DNA of 64,000 nucleotides from assembly GCF_031453555.1 (NCBI RefSeq), contig NZ_JAVIZM010000001.1:750001-814000 (forward strand), read 5' to 3'. Positions 44,201 to 53,267 of this stretch are shown here, piece after piece. Both the position numbers and the translations under genes were made by a program. The notes beneath the pieces are model-generated. The model was not told the origin of the DNA, did not search any database, and was given only the letters and a program-made list of their open reading frames with translations. Numbering within the stretch: position 1 is the first letter of the stretch; each line of letters begins with the position of its first letter. The stretch is from Bacillus sp. SLBN-46. GTDB taxonomy: Bacteria > Bacillota > Bacilli > Bacillales > Cytobacillaceae.

Positions 44201-47200
44201 TACAACAAAGATGTAGATAAACTATTTACTATGTTAGAAGTGGGCAATGGCTCGGGACACTATGGGTATGCTAATGCTGAAAACAAATTCTTCTCAGCAC
44301 TTGATCTTGGTTGGCACGTTGCACCTACTTATGGGGAAGATAACCATGAAGGTACTTGGGGCCAAGTAAATGCTCGTACGGTTATTGTTGCGGACGATCT
44401 TTCTCAAGTATCTCTTCTTCATTCCATGCGTAATATGCGGGTGTACATGGAAGAAGATTCAAACTTTACGTTGGATGTTTTAGCCAATGGATACTATATG
44501 GGATCCACTGTAGATAGCAAAACACTTAAGTTTAAAATTTCTGGTAGTGACCTTGTTGCGGAAGAACATAATGCAACGGACTATAACTATCTACCAACAA
44601 CTTATAAGTCTGATGACAGAATCTCTAAGGTTGAATTGATTACAAATGGTGGAGCGGTCGTTGCTTCTACTTCACCAATGGAAAAAGATTTTACCTGGTC
44701 ACCAACCTACACGGTAACAGGCGGCCAGCAGTGGTTTGTTGTTAAGGTTACCCAAATGGATGGAGAACGAATTTACTCTTCACCTATTTGGTCAAAAGAA
44801 GAATCTGTCGATGTGAAAGTGAACAGTATTGATATCGATGGTGATGTGATCGTTGGCGGCAACCCTGCCACATTAAAAGCGACGGTTGCTAATAACGGTA
44901 CAGAAGTGGTGGAAAACCTAAAAGTAGATTTCTATTATGATGAAGTAAAACCAGAGAATTTTATTGGAACAAATAATATTTCATCTATTTTAACTAAGAG
45001 CTCAGCAACTGCTTCTACTACATGGGCAAGCCCAATCAAAGGCGATCATCAGTTAATTGTTGTTGTTACATCGAATGATGGCCTAGATCTTGGTGAAGTG
45101 AAATATTCCTTACCAGTAAAAATTAAAGAGCCGCTAGGTATAAAAGTATTAATCGATGCCAACCACGGCAATGAAAATACAAGCAGCGACAGCGGCACCT
45201 ATAAAAATAACCTAAAATCCTTCACCCTAATGCTGCAAAAAGAGGGCTACACGGTAACAGAAAATAAAACAGCTCTTACAGATGCGGTGTTAAGTAATGT
45301 GAAAGTATTAGTGCTTACTAATGCAAGAATCGCTTTGACAGCTGAGGAAAATGCAGCAGTGGCTAAATTCGTGAAAAACGGTGGTTCCTTATTGATGGCT
45401 GGTAAGAGTAATAACAGTACAGACCCAACCATTAATAACGCATTGCTAGATGAAATTGGTTCTTCCATTCGAATGGGTAACGATGGAGTGTTTGATGATA
45501 GTAAGAGCGGAAACTTCTGGAGTGATCCAAAGGTAAGCCCTTATGCCGTTAGATTACATCCAGGTCTTGTTTCCAATTATATTACGGACCGCGTTTCATT
45601 CATCGATTACTATAGTGGTGGAAGTTTATCAGGAGCTAATAATCAGCCATTAACGCAAGATGGCAAGGTCGTTATTTTAGCAAAAGGTAACGAAACAACT
45701 TATCAAGGAAATATCCAAGACGGCTACACATATGATTCTGTTTCAGATACATCTGGCGGATCTGCGATTCCTTTGATTGCATCCGAAGAAATCGGTACTA
45801 ACGGTCGTGTGATTATCTCAGGTATGAACATCTTTAATGACAAGCAAATGGATGAATCCTATGAGCCAAAAGGTAATGACGAATTTACTTTCAATGCAGT
45901 GAACTGGTTAGCTCATCGTGAAACAAAGATCGCTAAGATTGGTGATGCACGTAAGTTAGGGGATGGTACAGAAGTTGCAGTGGAAGGTACGGTTGTAACG
46001 GGAGCAGGCAATTTCTTTGATGCTTTCTACGTTCAAGATGAAACCGGTGGGATCATGGCCTTCCTTGAAGTTCCAGAAGGTTCTTTAAAACAAGGCGACA
46101 AAGTACGTGTATATGGTCATATCAAGACATTTGAAAATAACAAAGAATTAGAGTTTACAAGTTTTGCTAAAGATGTCATTAAACTTGGAACGGGTGAACT
46201 CGTACAGCCGAAATTTGTGGCAACTGGAGAAGCGACATCTGAAGCAAACCAAGGGCTTCTTGTTAAAGTAAAAGGAACGGTAAAATCGAAATACGATGAA
46301 AATTCGTATGTGATTAATGATGGTTCGGGCGATGTGTTAGTATTTACTGACGGATACATCGTTAACCAAAGTGGACCAGTTCCAGCTCTTAAGAAAGGTG
46401 ACGTGTTAGAAGCGGTGGGTCTTTCAGGAGCTTATGCACAGGGTCTTCGCATCCGTGTAAGAGATACGAGAGAGTTGGTTGGAACACCAGATATTACGGC
46501 ACCAGAAGCACCAGTTGTTGATGGTGTGACTGATGCAGATCTAGTGATCAAAGGTACAACGGAAGAAAATGCAAGAGTGATTGCAAAAGTTGATGGTCAA
46601 GTGATTGGCGCAGCAACAGCTGATGCAGAAGGTAAGTTTTCGATCGCAATTGAAAAGCAAGCAGCTGGCACAAAGATTGTCCTAACGGCAGCTGATGAAG
46701 CGGGCAACGTAAGTGCAGGAGCAGAAATAACAGTAAGCGATATAACAGCACCGACAGCACCAGTTGTTAACCGTGTGACGGATCAAGATGTAGTCATCAC
46801 GGGTACAGCAGAGGTAGGTGCGGAAATATCAGCAAAGGTAAATGGAGTAGAAATTGGCAAAGCAACAGCTGATGCTCAAGGAAATTTCACTCTGGCTATT
46901 GCGAAGCAAGCAGCAGGAGCTAAGGTTTACGTAACAGCAACTGACGCAGCAGGTAATGTTAGCCTGGCGGCTGAGGTAACTGTACAAGATGAAAAAGTAA
47001 CTAAAGTTAGCGTAACCATTGATAAGCCAAGCTCACAGCATTTTAAAGAGCCAATTACATTTACTGCAACCTCAGAAGGAAGCAGAAGTCCAGAATATCG
47101 CTTTTATATTCTTGATGAAAAAGGAAATCTAACCCTTTTACAAGATTATGGGGCAAACAATACGGTAACCTGGACACCTAAAAAGCCAGGATCGTATGCA

Positions 47201-47308
47201 GTCATCGTTCAAGCGAAGGACAAGTACAACTTTGGATTATTCTCCTACTATTATGAGGCACAAACCGTTATGACTTTTGATGTTGTAGCTGGAAAAGGAA
47301 AACAATAG
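41255..47308 (+). CDS. Giant secreted multidomain PHP metallohydrolase (LTD, OB, PHP, Ig-like)
   Basis: 2017 residues. Signal peptide 1-37; a lamin-tail domain about 40-190 (VVISQVFGGGGNSGAPYNKD, FIELYNPTNQEVSLDGWSVQ); an Ig-like part; an OB-fold about 428-495 (NFYIQDDTAGINIFHS); a PHP phosphoesterase about 826-1110 with THNHTNISHDGAGTPEDAL and FSDHSHD metal motifs; a CARDB-like part; a GATase/ThuA-like segment about 1290-1555; two OB-folds about 1558-1740; two 83-residue Ig repeats (1747-1915); and a C-terminal beta domain. LTD plus OB plus phosphoesterase is the layout of exported nucleases and phosphatases (YhcR-like). No LPXTG is seen, so it is released. Good ribosome site GGGTGGTAG. Confidence 0.85.
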   Translation: MKRRSRKFKRWTSMFMAGLLLISTFLPSSFIGRAFADQADHVVISQVFGGGGNSGAPYNKDFIELYNPTNQEVSLDGWSVQYASSTGTTWGVTPLKGYIPAYGYYLVAEASGANGIDLPTPDQTGPSAMAAGAGKVALFKDKTTAASGAKPTGAIDLVGYGSGTDWFEGSTGPTGTTSATKSAQRRPYSNTNPAPGKGNAWDTDDNAADFYVGAITSVRNTASPAETPMVPVISLQPKGINIQFVQEGTSLTVKGAVDAAAPNSSIKVYETSTKGTAIAAGTAAADGSFTVTGTSSKALSSVFVAAKQSDLDESATIQIDVAKASALITQSKLSYAVINGQGSLIGNVGASVGASEINVYPNETANPTERLVTKELKSGTAGDFSTTISNAPDTVYVTQTTSTSKGIMLESAPVAVTTPDLSVVSKLSDVRASDSKGQPVNLNKYFTVEGVANVDNQILGTQKQNFYIQDDTAGINIFHSSLVTPFNVLKGDKLQITGKVIVYNGLTEFEPTSIKKLSEGNPVPEPRNLTILDLNTYAVAEPLEGSLVTVTGKVSAVTASGANYNVTFADANNKTTTLRVISATGIVPDTDLVIGKSYTVTGVLGQFTSNASAINGYQVYPRDEQDIAPILGITHTAITTLYKGVSVEFAANADGADSVTTYYRATGTTNYTVLPMTKGSEGRYTVTLDAADVPQNGFEYYIEAKAGVQVESVGTSESPNPVTLIEDTFGPTINGEKPQADTRVESPTPEITALINDPSGVDETTVQMWLDGQELTAPNATISKTQVKYTPEEELALGVHTVKVSAKDVKGNATEKTWTFEIVPRFTGGNHYRGTTHNHTNISHDGAGTPEDALKAGKAHHYDWFAFSDHSHDIDPEKLGTDTVVRNGMQERSGGDQWQLTKDLATRYTNSDYVVFPAFEMTSTTWGHSNIFGSDNFIDRNINGKQYQDLSQYYAWVMTYDDIVGQFNHPDMSANAFNNFKPYNKDVDKLFTMLEVGNGSGHYGYANAENKFFSALDLGWHVAPTYGEDNHEGTWGQVNARTVIVADDLSQVSLLHSMRNMRVYMEEDSNFTLDVLANGYYMGSTVDSKTLKFKISGSDLVAEEHNATDYNYLPTTYKSDDRISKVELITNGGAVVASTSPMEKDFTWSPTYTVTGGQQWFVVKVTQMDGERIYSSPIWSKEESVDVKVNSIDIDGDVIVGGNPATLKATVANNGTEVVENLKVDFYYDEVKPENFIGTNNISSILTKSSATASTTWASPIKGDHQLIVVVTSNDGLDLGEVKYSLPVKIKEPLGIKVLIDANHGNENTSSDSGTYKNNLKSFTLMLQKEGYTVTENKTALTDAVLSNVKVLVLTNARIALTAEENAAVAKFVKNGGSLLMAGKSNNSTDPTINNALLDEIGSSIRMGNDGVFDDSKSGNFWSDPKVSPYAVRLHPGLVSNYITDRVSFIDYYSGGSLSGANNQPLTQDGKVVILAKGNETTYQGNIQDGYTYDSVSDTSGGSAIPLIASEEIGTNGRVIISGMNIFNDKQMDESYEPKGNDEFTFNAVNWLAHRETKIAKIGDARKLGDGTEVAVEGTVVTGAGNFFDAFYVQDETGGIMAFLEVPEGSLKQGDKVRVYGHIKTFENNKELEFTSFAKDVIKLGTGELVQPKFVATGEATSEANQGLLVKVKGTVKSKYDENSYVINDGSGDVLVFTDGYIVNQSGPVPALKKGDVLEAVGLSGAYAQGLRIRVRDTRELVGTPDITAPEAPVVDGVTDADLVIKGTTEENARVIAKVDGQVIGAATADAEGKFSIAIEKQAAGTKIVLTAADEAGNVSAGAEITVSDITAPTAPVVNRVTDQDVVITGTAEVGAEISAKVNGVEIGKATADAQGNFTLAIAKQAAGAKVYVTATDAAGNVSLAAEVTVQDEKVTKVSVTIDKPSSQHFKEPITFTATSEGSRSPEYRFYILDEKGNLTLLQDYGANNTVTWTPKKPGSYAVIVQAKDKYNFGLFSYYYEAQTVMTFDVVAGKGKQ

Positions 47309-47320
47309 AATAAAGTGATT

Positions 47321-47360
47321 AAAGTGGAAAGAGCAGCAACATAGCTCTTTCCACTTTTTT
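47321..47360 (+). terminator. Intrinsic terminator of the giant gene
   Basis: AAAGTGGAAAGAGC pairs with GCTCTTTCCACTTT over 14 bases and ends in TTT. It starts 13 bases after the stop. Confidence 0.9.
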
Positions 47361-47361
47361 A

Positions 47362-47854
47362 TATGAATGGTTTGACAGTTTAAACAGCGGTCAGTCTCTC
47401 ACACTTTAAGTAGTGGGCTCTCACTGTAATTTTGTGGATTTGTTCGGACAGGAATTGTGCCCAACCGTTATGAGTAAGTATATGTTTTTTACTTAGGTAT
47501 CATAAATACAGTTATTAAACAGACGAGTGAACTCGTTGTGGGAAAGAAGAGTGCATAAAATTCCTAGTCATTCTTAAAGATTGGTAATTTACTATGTGTT
47601 TCTATCATTATTTGAAGGTGTTTTCTAAACCAATTAAAAAAATAGGCCTCCCTAATCACACCAATGTACAAAAATTTAATTAAAAATATAAACTACGCTA
47701 CTTAAATAGTCACGCTGCTTTGCTAACTATTTTGCAAGTTGCATTCGTTAGCTTTCTGACGATTTTATATTGTTAATTAAAACTACAACTGATACATATG
47801 CCTCATTTCAATAAAAAACTGAATGGATGGTCACATCCACTCAGTTTTGGTTCA
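47362..47854. other. Gap with a degenerate copy of a small gene
   Basis: No complete gene. Around 47480-47560 the DNA (from a TTTTTTACTTAGGTATCATA run) aligns loosely with the small CxxC gene at 52885-52989, but the cysteine codons are lost. The rest is AT-rich, with no clear terminator or promoter except a likely one for the LCP gene on the far side. Confidence 0.35.
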
Positions 47855-48778
47855 TTAATTTAGTTCTAATTGTGTTTTTAATTCATTTTGGATACGTTGC
47901 TTTTCGTCTGATGAAACTAATCCATAATAAATTCTATCAATTTTTGTACCTGTTTCTTTTATTTCCATTTGCTGAATGTTTTTTCCTGCATCTTTATAAT
48001 TCTTCTGTATATCCATTAACTGATCAAAAGTTAGATTTGTTTTCACATTTTTACCTAAAACGGTAAAAATGTCTGAAAAATTAGTCAAGCTAGATAAAGT
48101 AGCTCCCTCTTTAATAACCCCTTGAATAATTTGACGCTGCCTAGATTGGCGTCCAAAGTCTCCTCTTGGGTCTTCATACCGCATTCTAGTGAAGCTTAAC
48201 GCTTGTTTACCATTTAGAGTTAGTTGTCCTTCAGTGAAATGGAATCCATCTTGAGTAAAATCCAAATCATTCTGAACAGTAATTCCACCAACAGCATCGA
48301 CAATATCCTTAAATCCTTCCATATTCACCTTCATATAGTAGTCAATAGGTATATCAAGGAAATTCTCCACGGTATCCATCGCCATCGGAATACCGCCAAA
48401 AGCATAGGCATGATTAATCTTATCTTCTTTTCCTTTACCTACTATCTCCGTACGAGTATCACGAGGAATACTTAGCATTTTTACAGATTTATTGTTTGGA
48501 TTAACTGTTAACACAATCACTGTATCAGAACGTCCTTTATCGCCTTTCCGTTCATCCACTCCTAACATTAATACAGAAAAGGGATCTTTTTCTTTAAATG
48601 CCACAGGTTCCTGACGTTTTTCTGATGTTTTTCTCTCAATTGGTTGATGCATGGTGTCTACAGCATTTTTTAAAGAGTGATAGACAGTGTATGCATAAAC
48701 TCCGACACCTATTAATAATAGTAATGTGACTATCCCAATTATTTTAAACCACTTGTTTTTCTTCTTCTGGGTTCTCAT
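47855..48778 (-). CDS. LytR-CpsA-Psr (LCP) family wall polymer ligase
   Basis: 307 residues. A basic start and one membrane helix (WFKIIGIVTLLLLIGVGVYA) precede the LCP domain: DPFSVLMLGVDERKGDKGRS, the pyrophosphate-binding MLSIPRDTRTEIVGKG, INHAYAFGGIPMAMDTVENF, and RMRYEDPRGDFGRQSRQRQI. These enzymes attach wall teichoic acids or capsule chains to peptidoglycan from lipid carriers. It could act on the polymer encoded at 11-32 kb, but they are not adjacent. ATG at 48778 with GGAGG ten bases ahead; the open frame upstream to 48916 has no ribosome site. Confidence 0.92.
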   Translation of the reverse strand: MRTQKKKNKWFKIIGIVTLLLLIGVGVYAYTVYHSLKNAVDTMHQPIERKTSEKRQEPVAFKEKDPFSVLMLGVDERKGDKGRSDTVIVLTVNPNNKSVKMLSIPRDTRTEIVGKGKEDKINHAYAFGGIPMAMDTVENFLDIPIDYYMKVNMEGFKDIVDAVGGITVQNDLDFTQDGFHFTEGQLTLNGKQALSFTRMRYEDPRGDFGRQSRQRQIIQGVIKEGATLSSLTNFSDIFTVLGKNVKTNLTFDQLMDIQKNYKDAGKNIQQMEIKETGTKIDRIYYGLVSSDEKQRIQNELKTQLELN

Positions 48779-49019
48779 TCGACAAATCCTCCAAAATTCA
48801 CACATATTTTGCATATATCTATATAATAGCAAAAAAATAGGAAAAAAGTAATTAAAAGTAATGGGAATTTGTTGGCTATGATGCCAGGCACCGCTCGAAT
48901 TTTGTCGAAGAATCATAGACCATTATGTAGATTGATAGTGATAGAATGTAGTTGCAACTGAATATTGTTGGGGTGGTTGGTTGTTCGCTTCTTTCCGTTA
49001 AGGGAAGGAGGTGATAATC

Positions 49020-49172
49020 ATGGAAGCATTTCTTGAAATTTCACGAGATGTTCTGAAGGGGATTATGCGTGAAGTTAGTGCTTATTTCTTTCGGAAAACG
49101 GTTCTAGAACACAAGAAAATCACCCTGAGCCGTAGGAAGCAAAAGGGTGATTCTCACAAAAATAAACCTTAA
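49020..49172 (+). CDS. Small basic protein with stem-loop-rich mRNA (possible type I toxin)
   Basis: 50 residues, MEAFLEISRDVLKGIMREVS then AYFFRKTVLEHKKITLSRRK. AAGGAGGTGATAATC before the ATG is near perfect. GGTGAT of this site (49011-49016) is complementary to ATCACC at about 49119 and 49184, and ATCACCCT/AGGGTGAT also forms a hairpin inside the gene end (49119-49151), so alternative pairings could hide the ribosome site, as in type I toxin mRNAs. The helix is amphipathic, not a strongly hydrophobic toxin, so the toxin call is weak; the gene itself is well supported. Confidence 0.55.
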   Translation: MEAFLEISRDVLKGIMREVSAYFFRKTVLEHKKITLSRRKQKGDSHKNKP

Positions 49173-49202
49173 ACAACCATCACCCTGACGGTAGAGGTTG
49201 CA

Positions 49203-49232
49203 ATGGAGAAGTGTTAGAGCACTTCTCTTTTT
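49203..49232 (+). terminator. Intrinsic terminator of the small gene
   Basis: GAGAAGTG and CACTTCTC close a six-base loop, followed by TTTTT. Confidence 0.85.
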
Positions 49233-49364
49233 TATTATATATCCATTATATACAAAAACATTCCCATTTAAAAGTTGTATTTGTCCAACTTTTCGGGTTC
49301 AGATCAGTAGAAGGTGGCTTTAAGGATTTATCACTGTCACAGTTTTTTCCAGTTTATTAACCTA

Positions 49365-51668
49365 TTAATTACCTGATGCTGCATTATAGATATCAAGGTA
49401 TTCTGGCTCCATCTCATTCTTTGAAATCTTCCTAAATTCTTCATTTAGAATTTGGGAATCGTTGTGGTCAAGATGTTGTACATTAATTGAATTAGCAGAA
49501 TTGATCTTAATGATAAAACCTCTTACAGCATTCGTTTTATAAAACCCCTTAGAAGTGTAGGTTGGAGGAGCAGGCCTTTTTAGAGTTGCTATAGAATTAC
49601 CGACTAACTCTAAATCACCTTCTTTTACGTTATTCTCTCCAGCACCTTGAGTCCATTTTGATTCAAAATATATTCTCCAAGAAGGAACAGAACCATAATT
49701 ATTTTTAACGACATATATATACCTAACGTCGTGGGTTGTATTATTTAATGGAGGTACTCGTTTCCATACCCCAATTAAACTATCCACTTTCTTACTTAGC
49801 AAGCTGGGCTCTGATGGCTTTTGAGATGTAGAAGGTGTTTCTGTGTTTTTAGTAATGGATGAAGAATTCGTATTCGAAGTCGAAGTCATAGTCAATTGTT
49901 GAGTTTGTGAACTAACAGCTTGCTTCGAACTTAAACGCTTCTTCTCAGCTTGAAATTCCTCTTCTGATACCTTTGTAAAATCACTATTCAATACTTTTAT
50001 TTCTTTATCATTAACGGGTGTAAATGTGTTAGTTCCAGGAACCATTTGAACTACTTTTTCACTATCTCCTGAATATAAAGCCATATACCAGCTTCCGGTA
50101 TTGTCTTTATTGATTTCCAGGATTTGTTCAGGACTTTCCTTTTTCTCTTTCCAATACCCAATATAACTAGGAAGCATAATTTCAAATAAAGACCTACTCT
50201 TGAATTGTAATAGGACAGACTCAAAATCGAGCATATTGGCTTCATGAGCCAATTCAATGGGATATTTTTTGTTAGTATCGATTTGATTTGGACTGGCTCC
50301 TGATTCAAGCAACAATTTAGCCATACTTACATTTTTCTTTTGTATAGAGGTATGAAGTGGGTATTTACCACCCTCGGATTGTAAGTTAGGATCTGCTCCA
50401 TGATCAAGCAGCATTTTAACAGCTTCCATATTATTTTGTTCTATAGCATGAATTAAAAATGTCTCTCCTTCTGGAAGTTGAAGATTAGGATTCATACCGC
50501 TTTCCATGAAAAGTCGTAACAATTGACTATTGTTACTTTCACTTAACTTTTTCAAAGTTTTAGCTGTTAAGTCAGACACGTTCTTATCCTTTAATAGTGC
50601 CTTAATAAAATATAAATCTTGCTTTTCAACAGCGACGTCTAATGAGCTGTTACCTTTCCTATCCTTTAAAAAAGGGTCAGCACCGTTAGTAATAAGTGAC
50701 CGGAATAAATCCCGATTATTTTTCTGAATGGACAAGTTGATTGCAAGTTTACCTTCGCCTGATTTAATGTTTGGGTCTACTCCCAAAGTGATTAGGCTTT
50801 CTATTCGCTTTGTATCCTCTTTATCAATCGCTTTTTTAAAAGAATATTCTTGAAAGGATTCTCCTTTATATTCCATGGTAGAATGTAAAAAATAATGATC
50901 AATGGGTGATAACATAAATTTTCCCGTTGCAAAAGCAACCGTTCCATTTAGTAACAAAAACAGAACAATCATAGCAGCAATTGCTATGGCTCCTATTTTC
51001 ATCTTAAATATACCCTGTTTTTGTCTATTTGAATGCTTATCTCTTAACATTTGCCAATTAGCACTTCTTGTTCTTTCTTGTGCATGTCCTGGAGCAACTC
51101 TTGGTGAAGTTTCTTCATTGGCCTGAGCGTTAGGATTTAAAACAATGGAATTATTCTTTTTGACTCGTTGTAACTCTTTATCTAGTTCTATCAACTTTTC
51201 TTTAAATGCTTGTTCAAGTTCCTCATATATTATTGGAGCACTGTTGGAAATTTGTTGTTCCATTGGAGGAACATAATCTGGAGATGTAACGCTTGATTCT
51301 ACATAGGTACTAAGAAACCAAACAATCAAGTCAAATGAGTATCTTGATAATTGCAGGGCTGATTTTTTATCTCCATATCCAGCGGTATGGACAGCTGTGT
51401 TTCCCTCTTTTCGAATTAATTCTAGTTTCTCATAGATTTCATTCGTTATTATTTCCTTCTCTTTTAGCAACACTAAACACTTGTATTGACCCTTAAGTAG
51501 TGTTAGTCCTTCCAAAGCAAATATTGCTTTTGTTAAAGTCTCTCCAAGCATTCTTAACTTTACTATTGCAGTATTAGGGTCTTGATAAATATTATTTTCT
51601 GCAGTTTTAGCTAGATACTCTATAACTTCCCAGTCTTTTGGGATAAATGAAAAATTACGATTTTCCAA
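49365..51668 (-). CDS. DUF4145-like domain, membrane helix, ankyrin repeats
   Basis: 767 residues. About 10-125 resembles DUF4145 (DPNTAIVKLRMLGETLTKAI, EKLELIRKEGNTAVHTAGYG), a helical domain found in restriction and abortive-infection proteins. A basic linker and one membrane helix (about 220-245, IAIAAMIVLFLLLNGTVAFA) follow, then six or seven ankyrin repeats at about 270-490 (AVKMLLDHGADPNLQSEGGK type), a Ser/Thr linker and a beta-rich C-terminus. The positive-inside rule puts the ankyrins outside the membrane, which is unusual. TTG start after GGGGAGAAAGG. Function unknown. Confidence 0.75.
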   Translation of the reverse strand: MENRNFSFIPKDWEVIEYLAKTAENNIYQDPNTAIVKLRMLGETLTKAIFALEGLTLLKGQYKCLVLLKEKEIITNEIYEKLELIRKEGNTAVHTAGYGDKKSALQLSRYSFDLIVWFLSTYVESSVTSPDYVPPMEQQISNSAPIIYEELEQAFKEKLIELDKELQRVKKNNSIVLNPNAQANEETSPRVAPGHAQERTRSANWQMLRDKHSNRQKQGIFKMKIGAIAIAAMIVLFLLLNGTVAFATGKFMLSPIDHYFLHSTMEYKGESFQEYSFKKAIDKEDTKRIESLITLGVDPNIKSGEGKLAINLSIQKNNRDLFRSLITNGADPFLKDRKGNSSLDVAVEKQDLYFIKALLKDKNVSDLTAKTLKKLSESNNSQLLRLFMESGMNPNLQLPEGETFLIHAIEQNNMEAVKMLLDHGADPNLQSEGGKYPLHTSIQKKNVSMAKLLLESGASPNQIDTNKKYPIELAHEANMLDFESVLLQFKSRSLFEIMLPSYIGYWKEKKESPEQILEINKDNTGSWYMALYSGDSEKVVQMVPGTNTFTPVNDKEIKVLNSDFTKVSEEEFQAEKKRLSSKQAVSSQTQQLTMTSTSNTNSSSITKNTETPSTSQKPSEPSLLSKKVDSLIGVWKRVPPLNNTTHDVRYIYVVKNNYGSVPSWRIYFESKWTQGAGENNVKEGDLELVGNSIATLKRPAPPTYTSKGFYKTNAVRGFIIKINSANSINVQHLDHNDSQILNEEFRKISKNEMEPEYLDIYNAASGN

Positions 51669-51953
51669 TGACCTTTCTCCCCACTAAATCATTTCTAAAT
51701 CTGGAAATCTTAAAATTTAGGTACTTATCTATTTTATCAGAATCATGTATAGGTAGAAACAGGATAAGCAATCATATTTTCTTTGTGCTACACCTAATAT
51801 TGCTAGACCAAGACCTCCCATCTAGTACCTTCTTTGATTTTGGTAAATGCTTTTTAAGGATAATAAACAATTGGTCATTTTTTCCGAAAATAAGAAATAA
51901 GGGAAGAATCGATAGTAGTAGATTGTTCTAAAGAAGTTTAGGGAGGAATTAAA

Positions 51954-52730
51954 TTGAGTTTTGAAGTTCTGGGGATGATAGGATTTATATTATGGCTGAT
52001 AAAGACAGTTTCAGCATTAGCCGTTTGGATCCTGCTTTTCCTCTTGATTTTTAAAAAGAATAGAAAGAAAACATTGGGGAGGATGCTGCTTACGGTCCTT
52101 ATTATGGGATGTTGTGCATGGGGGGAAGAGAAGGTCGCCCATCATATTATAGATAACGGGATCATTCCTCAAAATAAGATATTATATAAGTATATAAAAG
52201 GTTTTATCCAAGAAAAACAAGAATCAAAAGTAATCCCAACCGCACAACCGCCCATCCAACAAAACACTAACACAGTGTTAGCGGAGGCAACTAATATGGA
52301 TGCCTCATCTGAGGAGGATTCATATAAAGATAATAAAGAAAGGTTAGTTAAGAAAATAACAACGATTAATGGGAAAGAGGTCTCGTTTGGTGATACCTAT
52401 GAACAAATTCTAAATCTCCTTGGTGAACCAGATGAACAAAATTATGCTGACGGACAAATGGATTTAACCTACGGAGATGTTATTCTTCATTTGACAGATT
52501 TCTTTAACATGCCAGGCGATGATGATATCCAGCTCACCAACATAGAGCGTGTAGACCTGTTTCATACAACAAAGGATGTCTTTTCCTCTTTAGGAGAACC
52601 CATTGGTGAAGAATCTAGTGAAGATTTACATACTACTATTTTGAAATATGATGTAGATGGGTACTTATTTAGAGCGTATGAAGAGGACGATGCTACCATT
52701 TCGAAGATTGATTTTTGTATACCGGATTGA
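51954..52730 (+). CDS. Membrane-anchored SmpA-like protein, unknown
   Basis: 258 residues. Two hydrophobic N-terminal helices (about 8-35 and 43-60), a Gln/Pro/Thr/Glu linker, and a C-terminal domain of about 120 residues starting INGKEVSFGDTYEQILNLLG. GDTYEQILNLLGEPDEQ resembles the BLIP/SmpA-type repeat of small outside domains (a short helix with a G-x-P turn). The 3' half was duplicated at 37198-37616. TTG start after GGAGG. I would expect the domain to face outwards. Confidence 0.65.
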   Translation: MSFEVLGMIGFILWLIKTVSALAVWILLFLLIFKKNRKKTLGRMLLTVLIMGCCAWGEEKVAHHIIDNGIIPQNKILYKYIKGFIQEKQESKVIPTAQPPIQQNTNTVLAEATNMDASSEEDSYKDNKERLVKKITTINGKEVSFGDTYEQILNLLGEPDEQNYADGQMDLTYGDVILHLTDFFNMPGDDDIQLTNIERVDLFHTTKDVFSSLGEPIGEESSEDLHTTILKYDVDGYLFRAYEEDDATISKIDFCIPD

Positions 52731-52884
52731 ATAGTTTAATTAGGAGCCTGACTATGCAAGAACACTATTATTTTCATATTTTAATGTGTCTGTAATAGTT
52801 CTTAATTTGTCTGTAACGGCTGTTTAATGTTGTTTCTGTATGATTAGTCTTATATCATCAAAACAACTTAAGGAGTTGGACTAA

Positions 52885-52989
52885 ATGAGAAAATTGCAAG
52901 CTTTTCTTTGTTACTTACGAAAACATCATAAATACAACTATTATACAGATATGTGCATAAAGTGCGGAAAGAAAAGAGAAATGATATAG
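52885..52989 (+). CDS. Small zinc-ribbon-like protein, 34 residues
   Basis: AAGGAG is nine bases before the ATG. Product MRKLQAFLCYLRKHHKYNYY followed by TDMCIKCGKKREMI; a CxxC pair near the end suggests metal binding, as in DUF1660-type small phage proteins. A degenerate copy lies at 37749-37802 and another trace near 47480. The gene overlaps the start of the RNA-like terminator element at 52988. Confidence 0.55.
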   Translation: MRKLQAFLCYLRKHHKYNYYTDMCIKCGKKREMI

Positions 52990-53045
52990 CCCCCATTTTA
53001 AATAAATGTAGTATGTCCGGCTCTCATAGAGTCGGATATTTTTTT
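52988..53045 (+). ncRNA. Partial copy 4 of the candidate small RNA element (3' part)
   Basis: CCCCC motif, ATTTTAAATAAATGTAGTATG and the hairpin TCCGGCTCT/AGAGTCGGA with seven T. One G-U pair replaces a G-C. The promoter-like TTTATTCATAG part of the other copies is absent, so here it may serve only as terminator of the small gene. Confidence 0.5.
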
Positions 53046-53267
53046 ACCCAAAACCATTTCTTAACACGAAGTACCTGTCCAAAAGAATCAGCCTGTGAAA
53101 AAGTGATATCCATCGGGATAATTTGTAAATTTTAATCGAGATTTTTGGTAAAATAAATTAGTAGGCTTTACTGACTAGGAATAATATACCATCCTCATAA
53201 AAGTAAGATGCATAAAATATGCTAAAATAACTGTGGTAATTAAAATCATAATTTTGAGGTGTGAAAA

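Noticed and set aside
41255..47308. Cell-wall anchoring of the giant protein
   Set aside because: No LPXTG, SLH, LysM or choline-binding repeats at the C-terminus; it ends in a plain beta domain.
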